From the NCBI GenBank assembly GCA_003049485.1, contig PYST01000370.1, positions 1 to 36,582 of the forward strand: DNA of 36,582 nt, read 5' to 3'. Positions 19,750 through 31,550 of this stretch are shown piece after piece. Position 1 is the stretch's first letter. Each line of letters starts with the position of its first letter. The stretch is from Ophioceras dolichostomum (taxonomy: Eukaryota > Ascomycota > Sordariomycetes > Magnaporthales > Ophioceraceae). The notes below the pieces were generated by a model. That model had not been told where the DNA came from. It worked only from the letters and a program-made list of their open reading frames with translations, and searched no databases. A program made the position numbers and the translations under genes.

Positions 19750-22700
19750 ATGAGTCGAGAAGACGGCGGCCTGTCTAGCCGGGGTAGCCCGGAGGAACTC
19801 CCGGATATGTTTCAGGAGTGGACCCGTGAGCTGGAGATGATAGAGATTTCGACCAAGAATGCGGCGTTAGCCGATCGGACTGAGTATGAATCCGAAGTCG
19901 CCGCCATTGAAGAAGAGCTGAACCAGCTCAAGGCATCTCAGGAGAAGAATCTTGAAGAGGACATCCATAAATACATGGTCAAGGTCCGTGCTGGATATGA
20001 GCATCTGATCCAGGAGCTCCGTGTAGCCCGCTTCGAGCAGCTCAACCGAAAATTCAACGAGAGAGCCGTGGCGAGGAAGCAGAGTAGGGAGGCCAAGGTG
20101 CTAGAGCATTATAATAGCAACCCATATTTCCAGTCGGTAAGTCACGGAGAATCACAATACTCATCAAGGCAAGGGGCAGTGGGCCGTCAGATCAAGATAA
20201 GATCGACAACTAACCATCAAATCTCTCTCATTTCAGCGCGGACAAAACCGCGGACAGCCGGCAACGGGCGGCCAACCAAGGCCTGCGGCTGCTACCATAG
20301 AGGCCTCAAGGTCTAGTAGCACTCGGGCCGTGAGCTATTCACAGTCTCCGAGCGCGTCTCATCCCATCACATCTCGTCTGCCTGTTCCCCATCCAGCACC
20401 TCAAGCGGCTGCAGTGTCCCCAGCGCCTCTACCTTCTCAGGGTGGTCCTCTGGCTGCTCCAGGCGTGCTGGTTGCTCCGAGTCCCCTAGCCGCTCCCGCC
20501 ACGACGCCCGCGGAACAAGCGATGCGCGCCATGGAGCTTCTCGAGCCACGGAATAAGAACATCCTAAAGTCGAATGGGTCTGGTGCTCCACCGATACACG
20601 GCTCTTCGCTAGTGTCTTCTTTGGAGACTCGCCCTCCCAGTCGGCCCAGCAGTAGGCCCAGTTTCGAGCAGATCGTGGGTTCTCGCTCTTCTCTGTCGTT
20701 TTCTGATTCGCCCCCCCCCCTAAGCTTCGTTGGCTGACCTGGTGTGTACTATATTTGCTCTGAACCATAGACCAAGCGGAAAGCCGATGAGGTGAATAAC
20801 AGCCCCGGCTCGCAACCTAGCAGTCCGAAACGGGCTCGTGTTTTTGAACCTGCGCAACCCCAAACCGCCCCCAGTCTTCCCAACCCACAGAACTTTTACC
20901 GACCTCAGCACCCTCAACTCCCTCAGCACCCGCATCTGCCTCAGAACCCTGGGCAGGTGCCCCCACTCGTGGCCCTCGCACAACATGAGGCTCAGACCCG
21001 GAAGGCCCTCGAAAATGCTTGGGGACCTGAGCCTCATCGGCCGTCCTCTGGACCTCAGCATCCTCCCAGGCAGTCTCCGTTCGGACAGCCCGCGGTCGGC
21101 CAGTCCGGGCAGCCACGGGCGGGTCCATCCCACGAGACGTCGGCGGCCCAGAGACCGGAAGCTCAGGCATTCCGGCCGCCTAATCGGGAGCACAGGACTA
21201 TCTCATTCGACGAAGTATACTGTAACGGGAAGCCCAAGTACTACCACACGATAGTCGAGTTCCCTTTGAAGAGCGGCAAGAGATACATCTTGAAGTGCGA
21301 GCAGCACTACGTCCATTTCAAAGACAACCCCATCGCCGGCGCTGCAAAGCACCTTTTCGGGGCGCAGCACCCGGGCAACAACAAGAGGCACGACAATGCC
21401 ATCGCAGAGCTCGGCTTCCTGATCCCAGATTGCACAGCCGAGATGGCAGAGAAGAACAACGCAATGAGCGCGAGGGCCTACGCCAACGGCTACAAGCCCT
21501 TCAATCTCAACCGGCTGAACCGCGCCGAGCGGCAGTCGCTCAATCTGCCATTCCAGGAGGATGTACCTAATGCGCAGGGACACGACGGTGTTTCCGATGT
21601 TCCAGACCAATCGGCCGCATCGTCGGGTGGCCCCGTCGCCCAGAAGCCCCTCAGACCTAAGCCCGTTTCGGCGTCGCTCAGAGACGTCCCTCCGGCTAAG
21701 GTGACGAGGGAATTCCGCGGCATCAGCAACCCAGTCCCAGGGGAGCTGTACCTCGGCTACTGGAGTCAGACGAAGACCCGGTATGCCATCATGGTCTTCC
21801 CAATCTGGGGCGATATCTCCTGTACGGGCATGTCGGGCACGATAGCGGACGTGGGACTTTTGCGTCGGGATGCCCCACGCTGCTACAAGATGGACAGGAG
21901 CAGGTCGGAAATCCTAGGCTGGGCAGAGGGCTATGAGGATGGTGGCCCATACATGAACAACCGCGAGTTCCCCGTGGTTTATTTCGAGTCAAAGAGGTAA
22001 GTCGACATCCGCCGATGATGCAAACCGCTACCAGCTTTTCCGAGCTTCTTGGTCCAGCAATATTTCACTTATGATGCCCCTACAACCTCCCTTCCCATTA
22101 TTGGCTGTCAGCTTACGTGTGTGCCGTGTTCAGACAAGTCGGGTGGCTCCATGCGAGGTTCATTACCCCGTTCGACTTCGAGAACCCCCATTGGAGGGAG
22201 ATCCCGTTTTTCCTAGGCGCTCGTGACGAGTACGCCCGGCTCAAGGGCTTCGCAAACTACCAGGGCCTCAAGGCGAAGCGCGGGGTGCCGAAGCCTGCAC
22301 TGACCCGGCAGGTCGCCCTCTCCCAGCGGACGGCTCTTCCTCCACATCGGCCTGAGCGTCACGCGGACGTGGAGGAGCATGACGCCTCCATAATCGCGGC
22401 TGCGGCTGCCGACGCTGAGATGAGCGATGGGGACGAGGATCCGGTAGAGGATGACGAGGACGACGACGTCAACTCGGAAATGGCCGACACTGCTGATTCG
22501 ACGCCTGTCGATGGCGATGGCTCGCGCATCGAACCTGGCACGCCTGTGGTAGCAACCGAGATGGAGCTTGACGAGAAGGACTCCCAGGCACGCCAAGATA
22601 CGATGGAAGACGAAAAGACTAGCAATAACTCGCCCACGCGCCGAGAGACTCACGACCGCGCAGCTGATTCTCCAGCCGCTGACCATCGAGAGGCAACCGT

Positions 22701-24269
22701 ATCGCCTCTAGAGGAGACAGTTGCTGCCACTGACCGCAATCAACGTTCTGCTACTTGTAAGGAAGTCGCCGAGTCCTCACCCAAGCAGTCTGAGAAGCCC
22801 GAAGCTCTGGCCCGTGGATCCAGTAGGGATGAGACCGTCAAGGACAGCATCTCCGTTGCCGTCACGGAGACGGCGTCGCCAACCGCCGCTCAGATCATGG
22901 CTGCCAAAGCCTTGAGCTTGGGATCGCCAGCACATGGGACAACCATCTCCATCCCGACCCCAACAGCCACAGTGCCAACATCGCCCGAGGGAGATTCCGA
23001 GCAGCTGAAGGACGCCCGCTTTGCCGATACCGCCCGACCAGAGAGGGACAATGCAAGGACAGCTCTTCCTAGTAGTAGAAGATTGGGCTCATTGGCGGAC
23101 ATTCTGAGCCAAGAAGCGGGCACTCGGCATTCGGTCCACTCTGGAAGCAAATCGGCGGTGTCACCGGTCGAGCACTCTCGTCCGTTCGAGCCGGTTTCCC
23201 GCTCATCCTCGGCTCAGCCGCTGGAGAGTTCGATGAGGCCACCAATCAGTAGTTCAGCCCTCACGACTTTCGGACGCCAACACTCAGCAGAGAGATCCAT
23301 CGTGCACCCACGTCTCATTCTCGAGTCGAACGGCCCTACACCACCCGACTCGCCTCCGCTCCACCAGCATGCCAAAGGCCCCAAAGCCCTGGACTCCAGG
23401 CGAGGAACGACCGGCAGCGAGGCCCACGTTGTTTCGGATGACCTCTCTCGTCGTTCTAGCGCCTCGCCGACGCCCCTCTCGGCCGCCTCAACCTCGACAC
23501 CCCTTTCGGGCCACGCAACTACCCCGTCCGCCATCGCGGCCGAGCTCTCTAACCGCTGGAAAGCGGTCCGGGCGTCCTCAACCCCGTTGGCTATATCCCC
23601 GGCCGATTCTGGACCGACATCGCAAAGCCGCGCCCGCAGCACCGCCTCGCCGGTCGCGGGCTTTGTCCCGTTCTTCAAGTCTGAACCCAGCGCCGAGCGC
23701 GAGCTGGCTCTCGACCTGATCGCCTACACCAAGGACACGGCGAGCGGCCAGGGCGGGATCACGTATGCGTCAGAGCCGAGCGGGGCCTGCCTCCGACTGG
23801 TCACCAGCAGCGAGAGGGCTGTGGCCGAAACCACGGCCGGCTCGGCCGTTAACGTCATCGTGCTGCCGCACGAGGTGTCCAAGCTCGTGGTGACCGCCAT
23901 CGACGAGGTCTCGGCCAGAGTCGCCGTCACCCCGAAGAGAGAAGGGGAGCCGATGCAGTACCTCACCTTTGCCAGGAACGCGGACACCCCCGGCTCCAAG
24001 GCCGGTAAGATTCAGGCGAGACAGTTCTGCCTCTGGGTCCGCGGCATCAACCCGGCTGTGAGCTACCACTCGGAATCGTAAGCCCCCCCCCNNNNNNNNN
24101 NNNNNNNNNCCCCCAAACATTGTTTCATCCTGGCTCTTCCTGAGACTTATTCCATTTTTGCTAACATGCCTCCTTTGATCTCTTCAACAGTGATCCTCTG
24201 AGACGCGGCAGCGTCGCTTCACGCGCAAGTGTGAACAGCCCGCTCACGCCCACCATCACGTTGGACTGA
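19750..24269 (+). CDS. Large, probably nuclear disordered protein, 1357 aa, five exons
   Basis: Exons by frame and splice signals: 19750-20136, 20237-20674, 20771-21996, 22134-24077, 24191-24269. Together they give 4074 nt with no internal stop. Residues ~15-120 form a charged coiled coil (EIEEELNQLKAS-type heptads). Residues 130-275 are Pro/Ser/Ala-rich. The second splice joins SRPSFEQI to TKRKADEVNN, making a likely bipartite nuclear signal with SPKRARV (276-297). A conserved-looking block (~420-535) carries a Cys/His set (C426, C451, H454, H457, H469, H475, H482) around AGAAKHLFGAQHP, reminiscent of a zinc finger. A second block (~590-740) has ELYLGYWSQTKTRYAIMVFP and VGWLHARFITPFDF. A long acidic and Ser/Pro-rich disordered stretch follows, then a C-terminal globular block (~1190-1330). 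I infer a chromatin or transcription role; I cannot name the family. Intron 4 contains an assembly gap. Confidence 0.8.
24092..24109. other. Assembly gap (18 N) inside intron 4
   Basis: Eighteen undetermined bases lie between C9 and C5 runs, 14 bp after the donor at 24078. The gap is intronic, so the coding sequence is not interrupted, but intron length is uncertain. A homopolymer C tract that failed to sequence is the simplest explanation. Confidence 0.95.
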
Positions 24270-25966
24270 GTGCCACTTGGACTCGGTCAGCGCGTACTCG
24301 TTCACACAACAGTTTCTGGGCCGCAAGGCCCCTTCCGTCTTGTCGCCTTGTTTTCTATGTTTGTTTCCCCTTGAGTTTTTCTGTACCAACTAGATACCTA
24401 TCTATTCCCTCTTGATTTTTCATGGCTCAAGCGTTCAAGCTACGCCTGCTCTCAGCTTACTTGCTCTCAGCTGCGGTGTTTGCGATATTCGAGCGGCATT
24501 GGTATTTATTTGATACCACAGGAGTTCAAAGGAGCACCAGTCCCAGGGCATTTGGGCGTTTTACAGCATCGCGGGTCAACCCGGCTTTACTTCTCTTGCG
24601 AGAGTTGGGACACGACGTTCCTCCGTCTCATCTCCCTTTTTCTTTTCATTTTCTCTGATCTAAAGTTGACTACCCACCCATTTCTTTCGGATGGCTACAC
24701 CTGGCAGAGGACCTCTGTTGTATTATTTCTTTTCTTCCTCCCTTCTTCGTGAGTTTGATTTAATTAGGCTATTCTGGCCGGCGAATACAGACAGAGAATT
24801 ATTGAACTTGGGGGACAGTTTCAACGTCATAGCTGCCAACATGTGAGTGCATGCAGTCAATATTATTTGTGAGAGGCCAAGATTCGAAGGGGAAAAAATG
24901 CACCTTAGTAAGTCCAGGGACCCTGCTTTTGCCCGGTTCGACTCTTGTCGAAGTTTGATGTCAGAACCAAGAGATAGCCGCGCATCACCAGTTCGGGCTT
25001 CTCCTCCTACATGCTCCTAAGATCAATGAATGATGCGCCGAGGTTCCGACACCTGGCGAAGGCCCCTCGTTGAGACAAATGGGAAAAGGCTCAGATCATG
25101 ATTATCGGCTCAGTTGACCTGTTCTTTTGTGTACGAGCTATTTGGTCACCAGCTGTTGACTGGCGCGCAATTCTGCAGAAGTGGTGTTCGCTGGCCAAGA
25201 CAACGAACAGTCAAATTTCCTAATTAATAAAACGTGATAACTTACCCCAAAAGACTTAGTATGTGCAAGTATTTCCGCAGTTTCACAGGCGCGCGTTGTG
25301 TTAGCGTTAGAATTAGCATGTGATTGGTGTCCCGCGGCACGATTCTGATGGGGAGTTGGCATCAGAGTCACCAAGAGCTCATGTGGGGACTGCGGGGAAG
25401 GGGAGGCCAGGATAAGCACCATTCCGCAGGGCGCTCACGTGGCCTGGGCCACACTGCCAGTTCCCGTCCCCTCAGACAAAAGAAAAACCGTTTTTGAGTC
25501 TTTCTAGGTTCTTTTTTCTTCTTGTGCACAATCTGCTGACCAGGCAATCGTCCTTTGCGTTCACGCAACGAGCAACTAGCTGTTTTTGCTGTTTTCCTTG
25601 TTGTTCTCGTTGTGTCCCAGTGCCCTTACCCGTGCTCTTGGAGTGTTGGCTGCCAGCGCTGTCGATCCGAGCCGCAGCGGCTGGGAGTTTCGAGCATGCT
25701 GGGGACGGCAGTAGCAGCCGGCCCAACCGATGACGTGGTGGATCACCCACCCAGGCTTCATTGACGCCGGTCTGGTCTGAAAGTGCATCTCGAAGTGCAG
25801 TTTATTCATGGCAGCAATAGTGAGTACTCCCCGCCTCTAACTTTAGCTTAGGCATATCTTTATTTCTTCCCGATCCTTTTTGCGGTCTCCCGTCCTTCGC
25901 ACCTTTCCGTCAATCTTTGCACAAGTCGTACACGTCAGCAGCCCGACGACACCAACGCCCTCCCTA

Positions 25967-26006
25967 GCTGCCACCGGCTGCCACCGGCTGCCACCGGCCG
26001 CCACCT
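25967..26006. repeat. 10-bp tandem repeat, four units
   Basis: GCTGCCACCG is repeated at 25967, 25977 and 25987, then GCCGCCACCT at 25997. It lies about 330 bp before the peroxin start codon. Confidence 0.85.
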
Positions 26007-26205
26007 GCACGACTGTCACGCAAGAGGCGCGTCTCAGGTGGCACCAGCTGCAGCGTGCCTTCCGGCCCTATCACGATCGCATCAAATCTCATTGAATCGC
26101 ATCACGCCGTCGGCGGCCCGCGCACGACGGGCGACGGGCGACGGGCGACGGTAACGGGCCTGTGATCTCACGAGGGGGACATCGCTTCCGTTCGTGCTTG
26201 CGTGC

Positions 26206-26283
26206 ATGGGCGACGAAATGTCAGAAGGCAGCAGAGGCGAAAGTGCACTGTACCTAATGCTGACTCCGGGAACTCGGCGGTGA
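26206..26283 (+). promoter_or_regulatory. Upstream open frame in the peroxin leader (25 codons)
   Basis: ATG 26206 starts MGDEMSEGSRGESALYLMLT and stops at TGA 26281-26283, 55 bp before the peroxin ATG. If the transcript starts upstream of it, it could reduce translation of the main frame. The transcript start is not known from sequence. Confidence 0.35.
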
Positions 26284-26338
26284 CTCTTCTCCTCTCTGTC
26301 TTTCCTACTCAATATAGGACACGCCCTGGCTCGTCCAA

Positions 26339-28464
26339 ATGGCAACCGCTCGATCGCCACGGCGCGACCCGCCAACCACCAACTCGCCGACGGGCGCGCA
26401 TCACATCGCAGAGCCCGGCTTCGTCGCCGCCGCATTCTCCGGCGTCGCCGGACCGCCACCGACATACGCAGCCTTCTCCCCGACAACGCTATCCTCGACG
26501 GCGTCCGCCGCTAAGCGCCGCAGCACCATCCTCGTCCACCAGAAGTCGCCCCTGCTCCTGGCCACACCGCCGCAGATAACCCGCGCCCTGGCTTACAGCC
26601 ATCCTTTCCTACTACCGCTGAACAAGGCAGCTGGGCTGCTTAGCTGGACCACTGGTGACCCCTGGGAGAGCTTCCTGGCTGTGGCCGCTTTCTGGGGGGT
26701 CGTGCTTTATGGCGACTTCCTCGTACGCGTCCTTGGGCCCGTGCTGGTCGTGTTAGGCCTCATGGTGGGCATGTACGGCCGCCGGTTCAGCCCTCTTAGT
26801 AGCAGCGGCTGGAGCGAACCGGCGTCTAAGGAAGCGGCAGGCGGGGACCAGCAGCAGGGCAAGAAGGGAACAGTCGGGGCGCCAAACGGGAGCGCAAACG
26901 CTGGTCCGGGGAGCAAACAAGACGCCCCCGGACACCAGCGCAGCAGCTCGACGCTGGATGGAGTAAGCACGCGGCATCAGAAAACTCTCGATGAGATGGT
27001 TGAGACGCTGCGCGAATTCACTTCACGATGTAATATCTTGTTGGAGCCGCTCCTAGAGTTGACGGACTTCCTCAGCACGCAGCAGACGCCGACGTCGGCT
27101 ACCACCCGGCCTGCGCTCACGGCCCTGCTGGTTCGCATCCTTCTGTGCACCCCCTTCTGGATCGCCTTGACGCTGCCGCCCTGGCGCGTCGTAACAACCC
27201 GTCGGGTTGTGCTTGTTACCGGTACCATCATCCTGACCTGGCACGCCCGGGTCTGTTGTGTCGGCCGTACCCTGCTCTGGAGGTCGCGCTCCGTTCGCCG
27301 CTTGACAGCTCTGGTAACAGGTCTAGAGTTCGACGACGGGACGACCCCGCCTGAGAAATTTGGATTCGACGGCCACCGCAGCAGAGAGTCCTCCTCCGTC
27401 GGCGCGACGGGCCTCGCGAACGGCAAATCCTACAGCGGGACTAGCGACCGAGAGTCGGAGCTGACCAAGGCCATCCGCCGGTCGCGAAGCGGACAGGACA
27501 CGGGCGTGCGGTTCACGTTCATAATATACGAGAACCAGAGGCGCTGGGTCGGGCTCGGCTGGACCTCGAGCCTTTTCACGTACGAAAGGGCGGCGTGGAC
27601 CGATGAGAGGAACAACCCGGTCCCGCCCCGCGACCGGTTCGAGCTCCCCGAGGTGGAGGACTCGAGCAGGATGCGCTGGCGCTGGGTCGAGGGCTCGCGT
27701 TGGCGCGTCGAGGGCGTTCCTGATGATGCCGTCTTGCGTGATCCCAAGAGCGGCGTCGATGGGGAGTGGAACTATGATGGCGATGGAGGCAAAATGGGTT
27801 GGGTTTACTACGACAACAAGGTATTTATTTCCCCTCCAATTTGCGTCGTCTCGATGCATCCCTATCTGGCATCTAGAAAGGGATCGTTCCGTGTTGCACA
27901 TTATCTTTTCCCTAGATACTCTCTACTCACGCCCACCTTACCCGGGACAAACAGTGGCAAAATGGTCGCCGCGGTCAAGACAGCTGGGCACGCTGGACGC
28001 GGCGCCGTAAGTGGTACCGCGACGCAGAGCTAGTCGAAATCGACCCGGACGCGCCCAACCCAGACGACACGCCCACCCAGCCGCCTCCAAGGCTGCCGTC
28101 GCCGCCTCGGGCCGACAGCCAAAGCAGCGGCAGCAAGTCGGTGGCGGTGGCCGATTCTTCGACGTCGTCGACGACGTCGCAACAACCGCCTCAGTACGAG
28201 GCCGACGACGCAGTATCGCTCCTCTCGACGTCGTCGAAGTCCACCAGCGGGCGTACTAAAGGCCCCGGCCTGAGGCGGCGCGCTGCGGGTGAGACCGCGA
28301 GGCGGACCAGGCGGACGAGCAGTGCGGCGGGGAGCAGTTTGGGGGAGGAGCACGAGGACACGTCGGCGCTGCTTGGGACTAGCCTCGGGCTCGAGATCCA
28401 GGGCGCCGGGATGGAGAGGGACCAGTGGGGCGTTGGCGATGATTTGAGGATGTCTCTTGAGTGA
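26339..28464 (+). CDS. Pex23/Pex24-family integral membrane peroxin with dysferlin repeats
   Basis: Two exons, 26339-27820 and 27955-28464, give 663 residues; intron 27821-27954 has a GTATTT donor and ACAG acceptor. The hallmark stretch STILVHQKSPLLLATPPQIT (62-81) leads into TRALAYSHPFLLPLNKAAGL, then membrane segments at ~111-146 and ~257-303. DysFN (~389-438) has FTFIIYENQRRWVGLGWTSS. DysFC (~446-515) has MRWRWVEGSRW and, across the splice, GWVYYDNK-WQ leading to WTRRRKWYRDAELVEI. These are the features of fungal peroxins of the Pex23/Pex24 (yeast Pex28-32) group. They sit in the ER or peroxisome membrane and control peroxisome number, size and ER-peroxisome contacts. The tail (~530-663) is Ser/Arg-rich and disordered. 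I cannot decide between the Pex23 and Pex24 subgroups, though the dysferlin pair favours Pex23/Pex30-32. The gene is complete. Confidence 0.9.
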
Positions 28465-29192
28465 TTATGGGAGACCTGGTGTGGTGTTGTGGTTCCTCCT
28501 TTCTTTTTGGATCTTTGAGGGGTCTGCACATTGGATCAGCGAGCTATATGTGTGATCATGGCCGGCTGTAAGTGGTCTCCCTCCTCTCCGCTGCTGTATC
28601 TTCCTCCTCGACAGTTGGATGCTCCTGTTTTGGTTGGGTATACCATGCACATGCGATTCTATTCCATGTGCATGGAGTGGTTCTGGTCTTTAGAGGTTTT
28701 GGCTCCATGTCGTTTTCGCCTGTCTGTCTTGTCTGCTTTCTTGGTTTCGGTGTTGCTCAGGGTGGATGGCATTGGATATTTGGTTGGGCTGAGGCGGTCG
28801 GCACACTCTTTTCTCTTTTTGGTCAGGGGAGCTCAAAGGATGGACTGCTGGATCGATCGGTTTACGAGTAGAACGATATCTGCTCGAGGGAAACAATTTT
28901 TTGGGAAGACGATCGGAGTCGTTCATCAGTCTGGGTCCTTTCAAGGGTTCAAGCCTATATACATTGCACGCGTGCTCACCCACGACTTCTCATCGGGCGG
29001 CGTTCAAAGAGGCGCTTGTGCTTTTCTTTTGTATCGTTTTACTGTATTTATCACTTACGTGACATGGCTAGCACATCTAAAAGAATGCCCTCTATTCTTG
29101 ACAATCCGCTCCTCCCCTCCCGTTCCCGAGGAATCATCACAAATAGACAGGCAAAACGCAAAGCCACATAGAAAAACGTGACAAACCCGCGC
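28465..29192. other. Convergent 3' flanks
   Basis: The 3' regions of the plus-strand peroxin and the minus-strand CFEM-like gene meet here. T-rich stretches follow the peroxin stop. No gene is supported. Confidence 0.6.
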
Positions 29193-30007
29193 TCAAATAA
29201 TGACGCCGGAAACCCAGGCCCCAACTGCCACCACAAGAGCGGTCATCGCGCCGTTCCCCACGGCGGAAACCTCCCTGGAACCGCCGCCCTTCGACGTGTT
29301 GGACGCGGCGCTCGCCCCCGCGGCGACCGTTCCGGTCCCGGCAGCGTTCCCTCCAGAACCAGCGCCGGAGGTGGGAGTCGCCGTAGCAAGTGGCGCTCCG
29401 CCGCCTCCGCCACCTCCGCCGCCTCCGAGCCCGACCGAGCGGCAGGCGTCGAGGCCGAGCTGGTATGAGCTGGAGTACTGGTCCGACTCGCAGTTGCTCG
29501 TGTAGCAACTGTCAAAATGCGTCGTCATCATCATCAGTCAGCGGTTGGTCAGTGGGTTGGTTGGTCTCATCCAGCTAGGAAGGAGTCAAGGGAAAGAGGC
29601 GGAAACGGAAACCTACGCGAAAAGAGCTGTGTTCTGGCTGCAGGCGCAAGTCATGGCCTGGGATCCGGAGTCTCCGCAGGATATCTCTGTGAGGGGCTTG
29701 ACGCAGTTCAGCCAGGGACTGAGAATACATACGGTCATCGTCGTCAGTTATGGTATCCAGTCAAAGGGCAGGTAGGCAGGGGGGCGATGGCAGATTTTTT
29801 GAGATCTGTGGGATGGCATCATGGTAGCCACATCACATACGTCCGGGTGTAGCAGTCCCCTGCTGCCCTGTCGATGAGTCTAGACAGAGGAGTCGGAGCG
29901 GGATGCATGTCGTTGTTCTCCAGCGCAGTAGCGGCAACGGGCATTGATGTGAGAGCGATGGCTGCGATTGTAGCCGCCACCGTCGAGGAGAAGGGCTTGG
30001 AGTACAT
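29193..30007 (-). CDS. CFEM-like eight-cysteine GPI-anchored protein, 194 aa
   Basis: Three exons on the minus strand, 30007-29841, 29718-29617 and 29508-29193, sum to 585 nt in frame. Introns have GTATGT and GTAGGT donors, CTGAC-type branch points and CAG acceptors. Residues 1-27 are a signal peptide (MYSKPFSSTVAATIAAIALT). Cysteines are at 52, 61, 70, 80, 82, 91, 96 and 112. The tail of this pattern, C-x-D, then CxC-x8-C-x4-C-x15-C, fits the CFEM fold, although the first pair is spaced x8 instead of the usual shorter gap. A run of ten glycines and a Gly/Ala/Thr-rich linker follow, then a GPI signal ending MTALVVAVGAWVSGVII. It is probably exposed on the plasma membrane or wall. CFEM proteins are known in adhesion, haem capture and host interaction; which applies here is unknown. 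Confidence 0.75.
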
Positions 30008-30191
30008 TTTCCTCGTTCGCGAATTGTGCTTGGTAAATTGGGCAGTTTTTTTCTTCGGTTTCTCCTTTATTGTGTGGTATGGCTCTTTTGGTTGAGGTAC
30101 AGCTATGGTGACGAGAGCAGGAGAGGTCGAAAGTGATGGACCGACATCTATCAGATCTTCCAGGAAGATATGCAGGAGGCGCCCGCGCTCA

Positions 30192-30198
30192 TTTTATA
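30192..30198 (-). promoter_or_regulatory. TATA box of the CFEM-like gene
   Basis: The minus strand reads GGGTATAAAATGAGC, about 185 bp upstream of the ATG at 30007. The position supports the chosen start and strand. Confidence 0.6.
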
Positions 30199-30207
30199 CC
30201 CGCAATC

Positions 30208-31550
30208 CTCGCAATCCACCCATACCTTTCACCAGACAGTAGGTCCGTACGGTAGATCTCTCAAGGTGAAGCGACCGAACGCCCGGCGGTGGACTCTAGT
30301 GTCAGTCAAATTAGGTGATTGCCGATCGATATCTCATCAATATGTCATCGATATTCGGGGATGCAACAGCTACAACGGCCATGGCCGCCACAGCTGGATC
30401 CAAGAACGATTTGCGAAACAGACCAACCATCAGCCGTACACCCATGGCTGTAGCCCCCGGAATTTGAAACTGACTGATACGGCAGTAGTTCGACGCCTAT
30501 TCTGCTAAAGCCGTTGGCTCGAGTCGTTGGCTTATCTTAGTGGAACTCATGCGTAGGAGTAGGGGCAAGGGGTAAAAGTTTGCCTTCGCGCTAGGGAGGA
30601 CTGTAGGCAGAGGTGCCCGAGACATGATAAAAGGGCTGGAGGAAGGGAAACGGCGCTAGGGAGGCAGTTCACTACCTACGCACTTAGGTATAGCAGGTCT
30701 AGTCGTCCCTGGCCTATTTTTCACCGTCCGGCTTGGCAACCGATATCCGCGGAAATCCCAAGTCGATCTTAGATCGTTCACTACCAGCCACAAGACGATA
30801 CTTTATCCGGTATTAAGCTATCTGGTCACATGAGAGAGTACCCAAACTTGCGGCAGCTCAGATCAGGTGAGCATTTGGCGAAGTTATACGATTCTTTACA
30901 TACCTCAGGTACTCTACGTCCGGCCCTATCGGAGAGTCTTCTGTCGAGATTGTGGTACCGGACTTTCCCAAAGTAACTGTGACAATGTACCAGAAAGACT
31001 CCACTATCCACAAGAAGCCTTCGGATCTCTGCTATCAACTCGAATTCGCGCTACGTCCTCGGAGTCTCCGAGATACTTCAAATAGGGGCAAACTGATCTC
31101 CTGCGGCCAGGCGTTCGAAAACGGCCTTCTTAGGAATACACTGACCGCTCAGAAGTATACTATCCTTGAGCCAGATGCTCACACAAGACTTCTATAATTC
31201 GTGTTACACAGAGATAAAAAGGGAATATGTGTCCGGATACCTACTACCTCTTGTGAGTGATATCGATAGACAACAGCTCAATGAGAGAACACGGGACGCT
31301 GCAGAGAAAGAGTGCGGCAGTTAGCCCTGACAGTTGGGCTTAACAGTTGGGCTTAACAGTTGGGGGCGCCGCTTGGAGCTTGAATAGGTGAGCACCTGCG
31401 CTTACGCGGATATCTAGGCGGTTGAAAGATTCTCATTAGCACCCAATGCCTAGGTAACTACAGTTTGACCGAGACTGTGATCGAGAGACGATAAGTTACT
31501 TTGACCTTAGCGGTAGTAGTAGTTACTGCCGAACAGAGCGTATCTCCCTA
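30208..31550. other. Intergenic, possible small decayed coding fragment
   Basis: From about 30,830 to 31,197 all three plus frames are partly open. One of them (VTVTMYQKDSTIHKKPSDLC, ending TAA 31195-31197) and another (VFCRDCGTGLSQSNC) look faintly protein-like, but no start, splice pattern or family supports a gene. A 13-bp tandem repeat (CAGTTGGGCTTAA) lies at 31331-31356, with a partial third copy. Confidence 0.35.
31331..31365. repeat. 13-bp tandem repeat, 2.7 copies
   Basis: CAGTTGGGCTTAA occurs at 31331 and 31344, then CAGTTGGGG at 31357. Confidence 0.85.

Larger units (their letters stand above)
24270..26338. other. Intergenic, 3' flank and peroxin promoter
   Basis: No gene is supported. 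Near the right end are a 10-bp tandem repeat (GCTGCCACCG, three perfect copies plus one variant, 25967-26006) and a 7-bp repeat (CGACGGG, 26125-26147). Both probably fall in the promoter or leader of the peroxin gene. Confidence 0.5.

Noticed and set aside
24930..24955. tRNA B-box-like word GGTTCGACTC
   Set aside because: No A box or cloverleaf upstream, and no closing acceptor stem.
26281..26318. Intron joining the upstream open frame to the peroxin
   Set aside because: The implied intron is only about 38 nt, below the size of the other introns here, and no conserved N-terminus requires it.
27323..27901. Minus-strand 192-aa frame
   Set aside because: Shadow of the peroxin dysferlin region, which is recognised on the plus strand.
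29200..29505. Plus-strand proline-rich 101-aa frame
   Set aside because: Antisense to exon 3 of the CFEM-like gene; the proline run mirrors the glycine run. The minus strand has signal peptide, cysteines, introns and TATA box.
30829..31197. Possible small gene with a 42-nt intron
   Set aside because: Three frames look equally open, the intron would be too short, and there is no family or promoter evidence.
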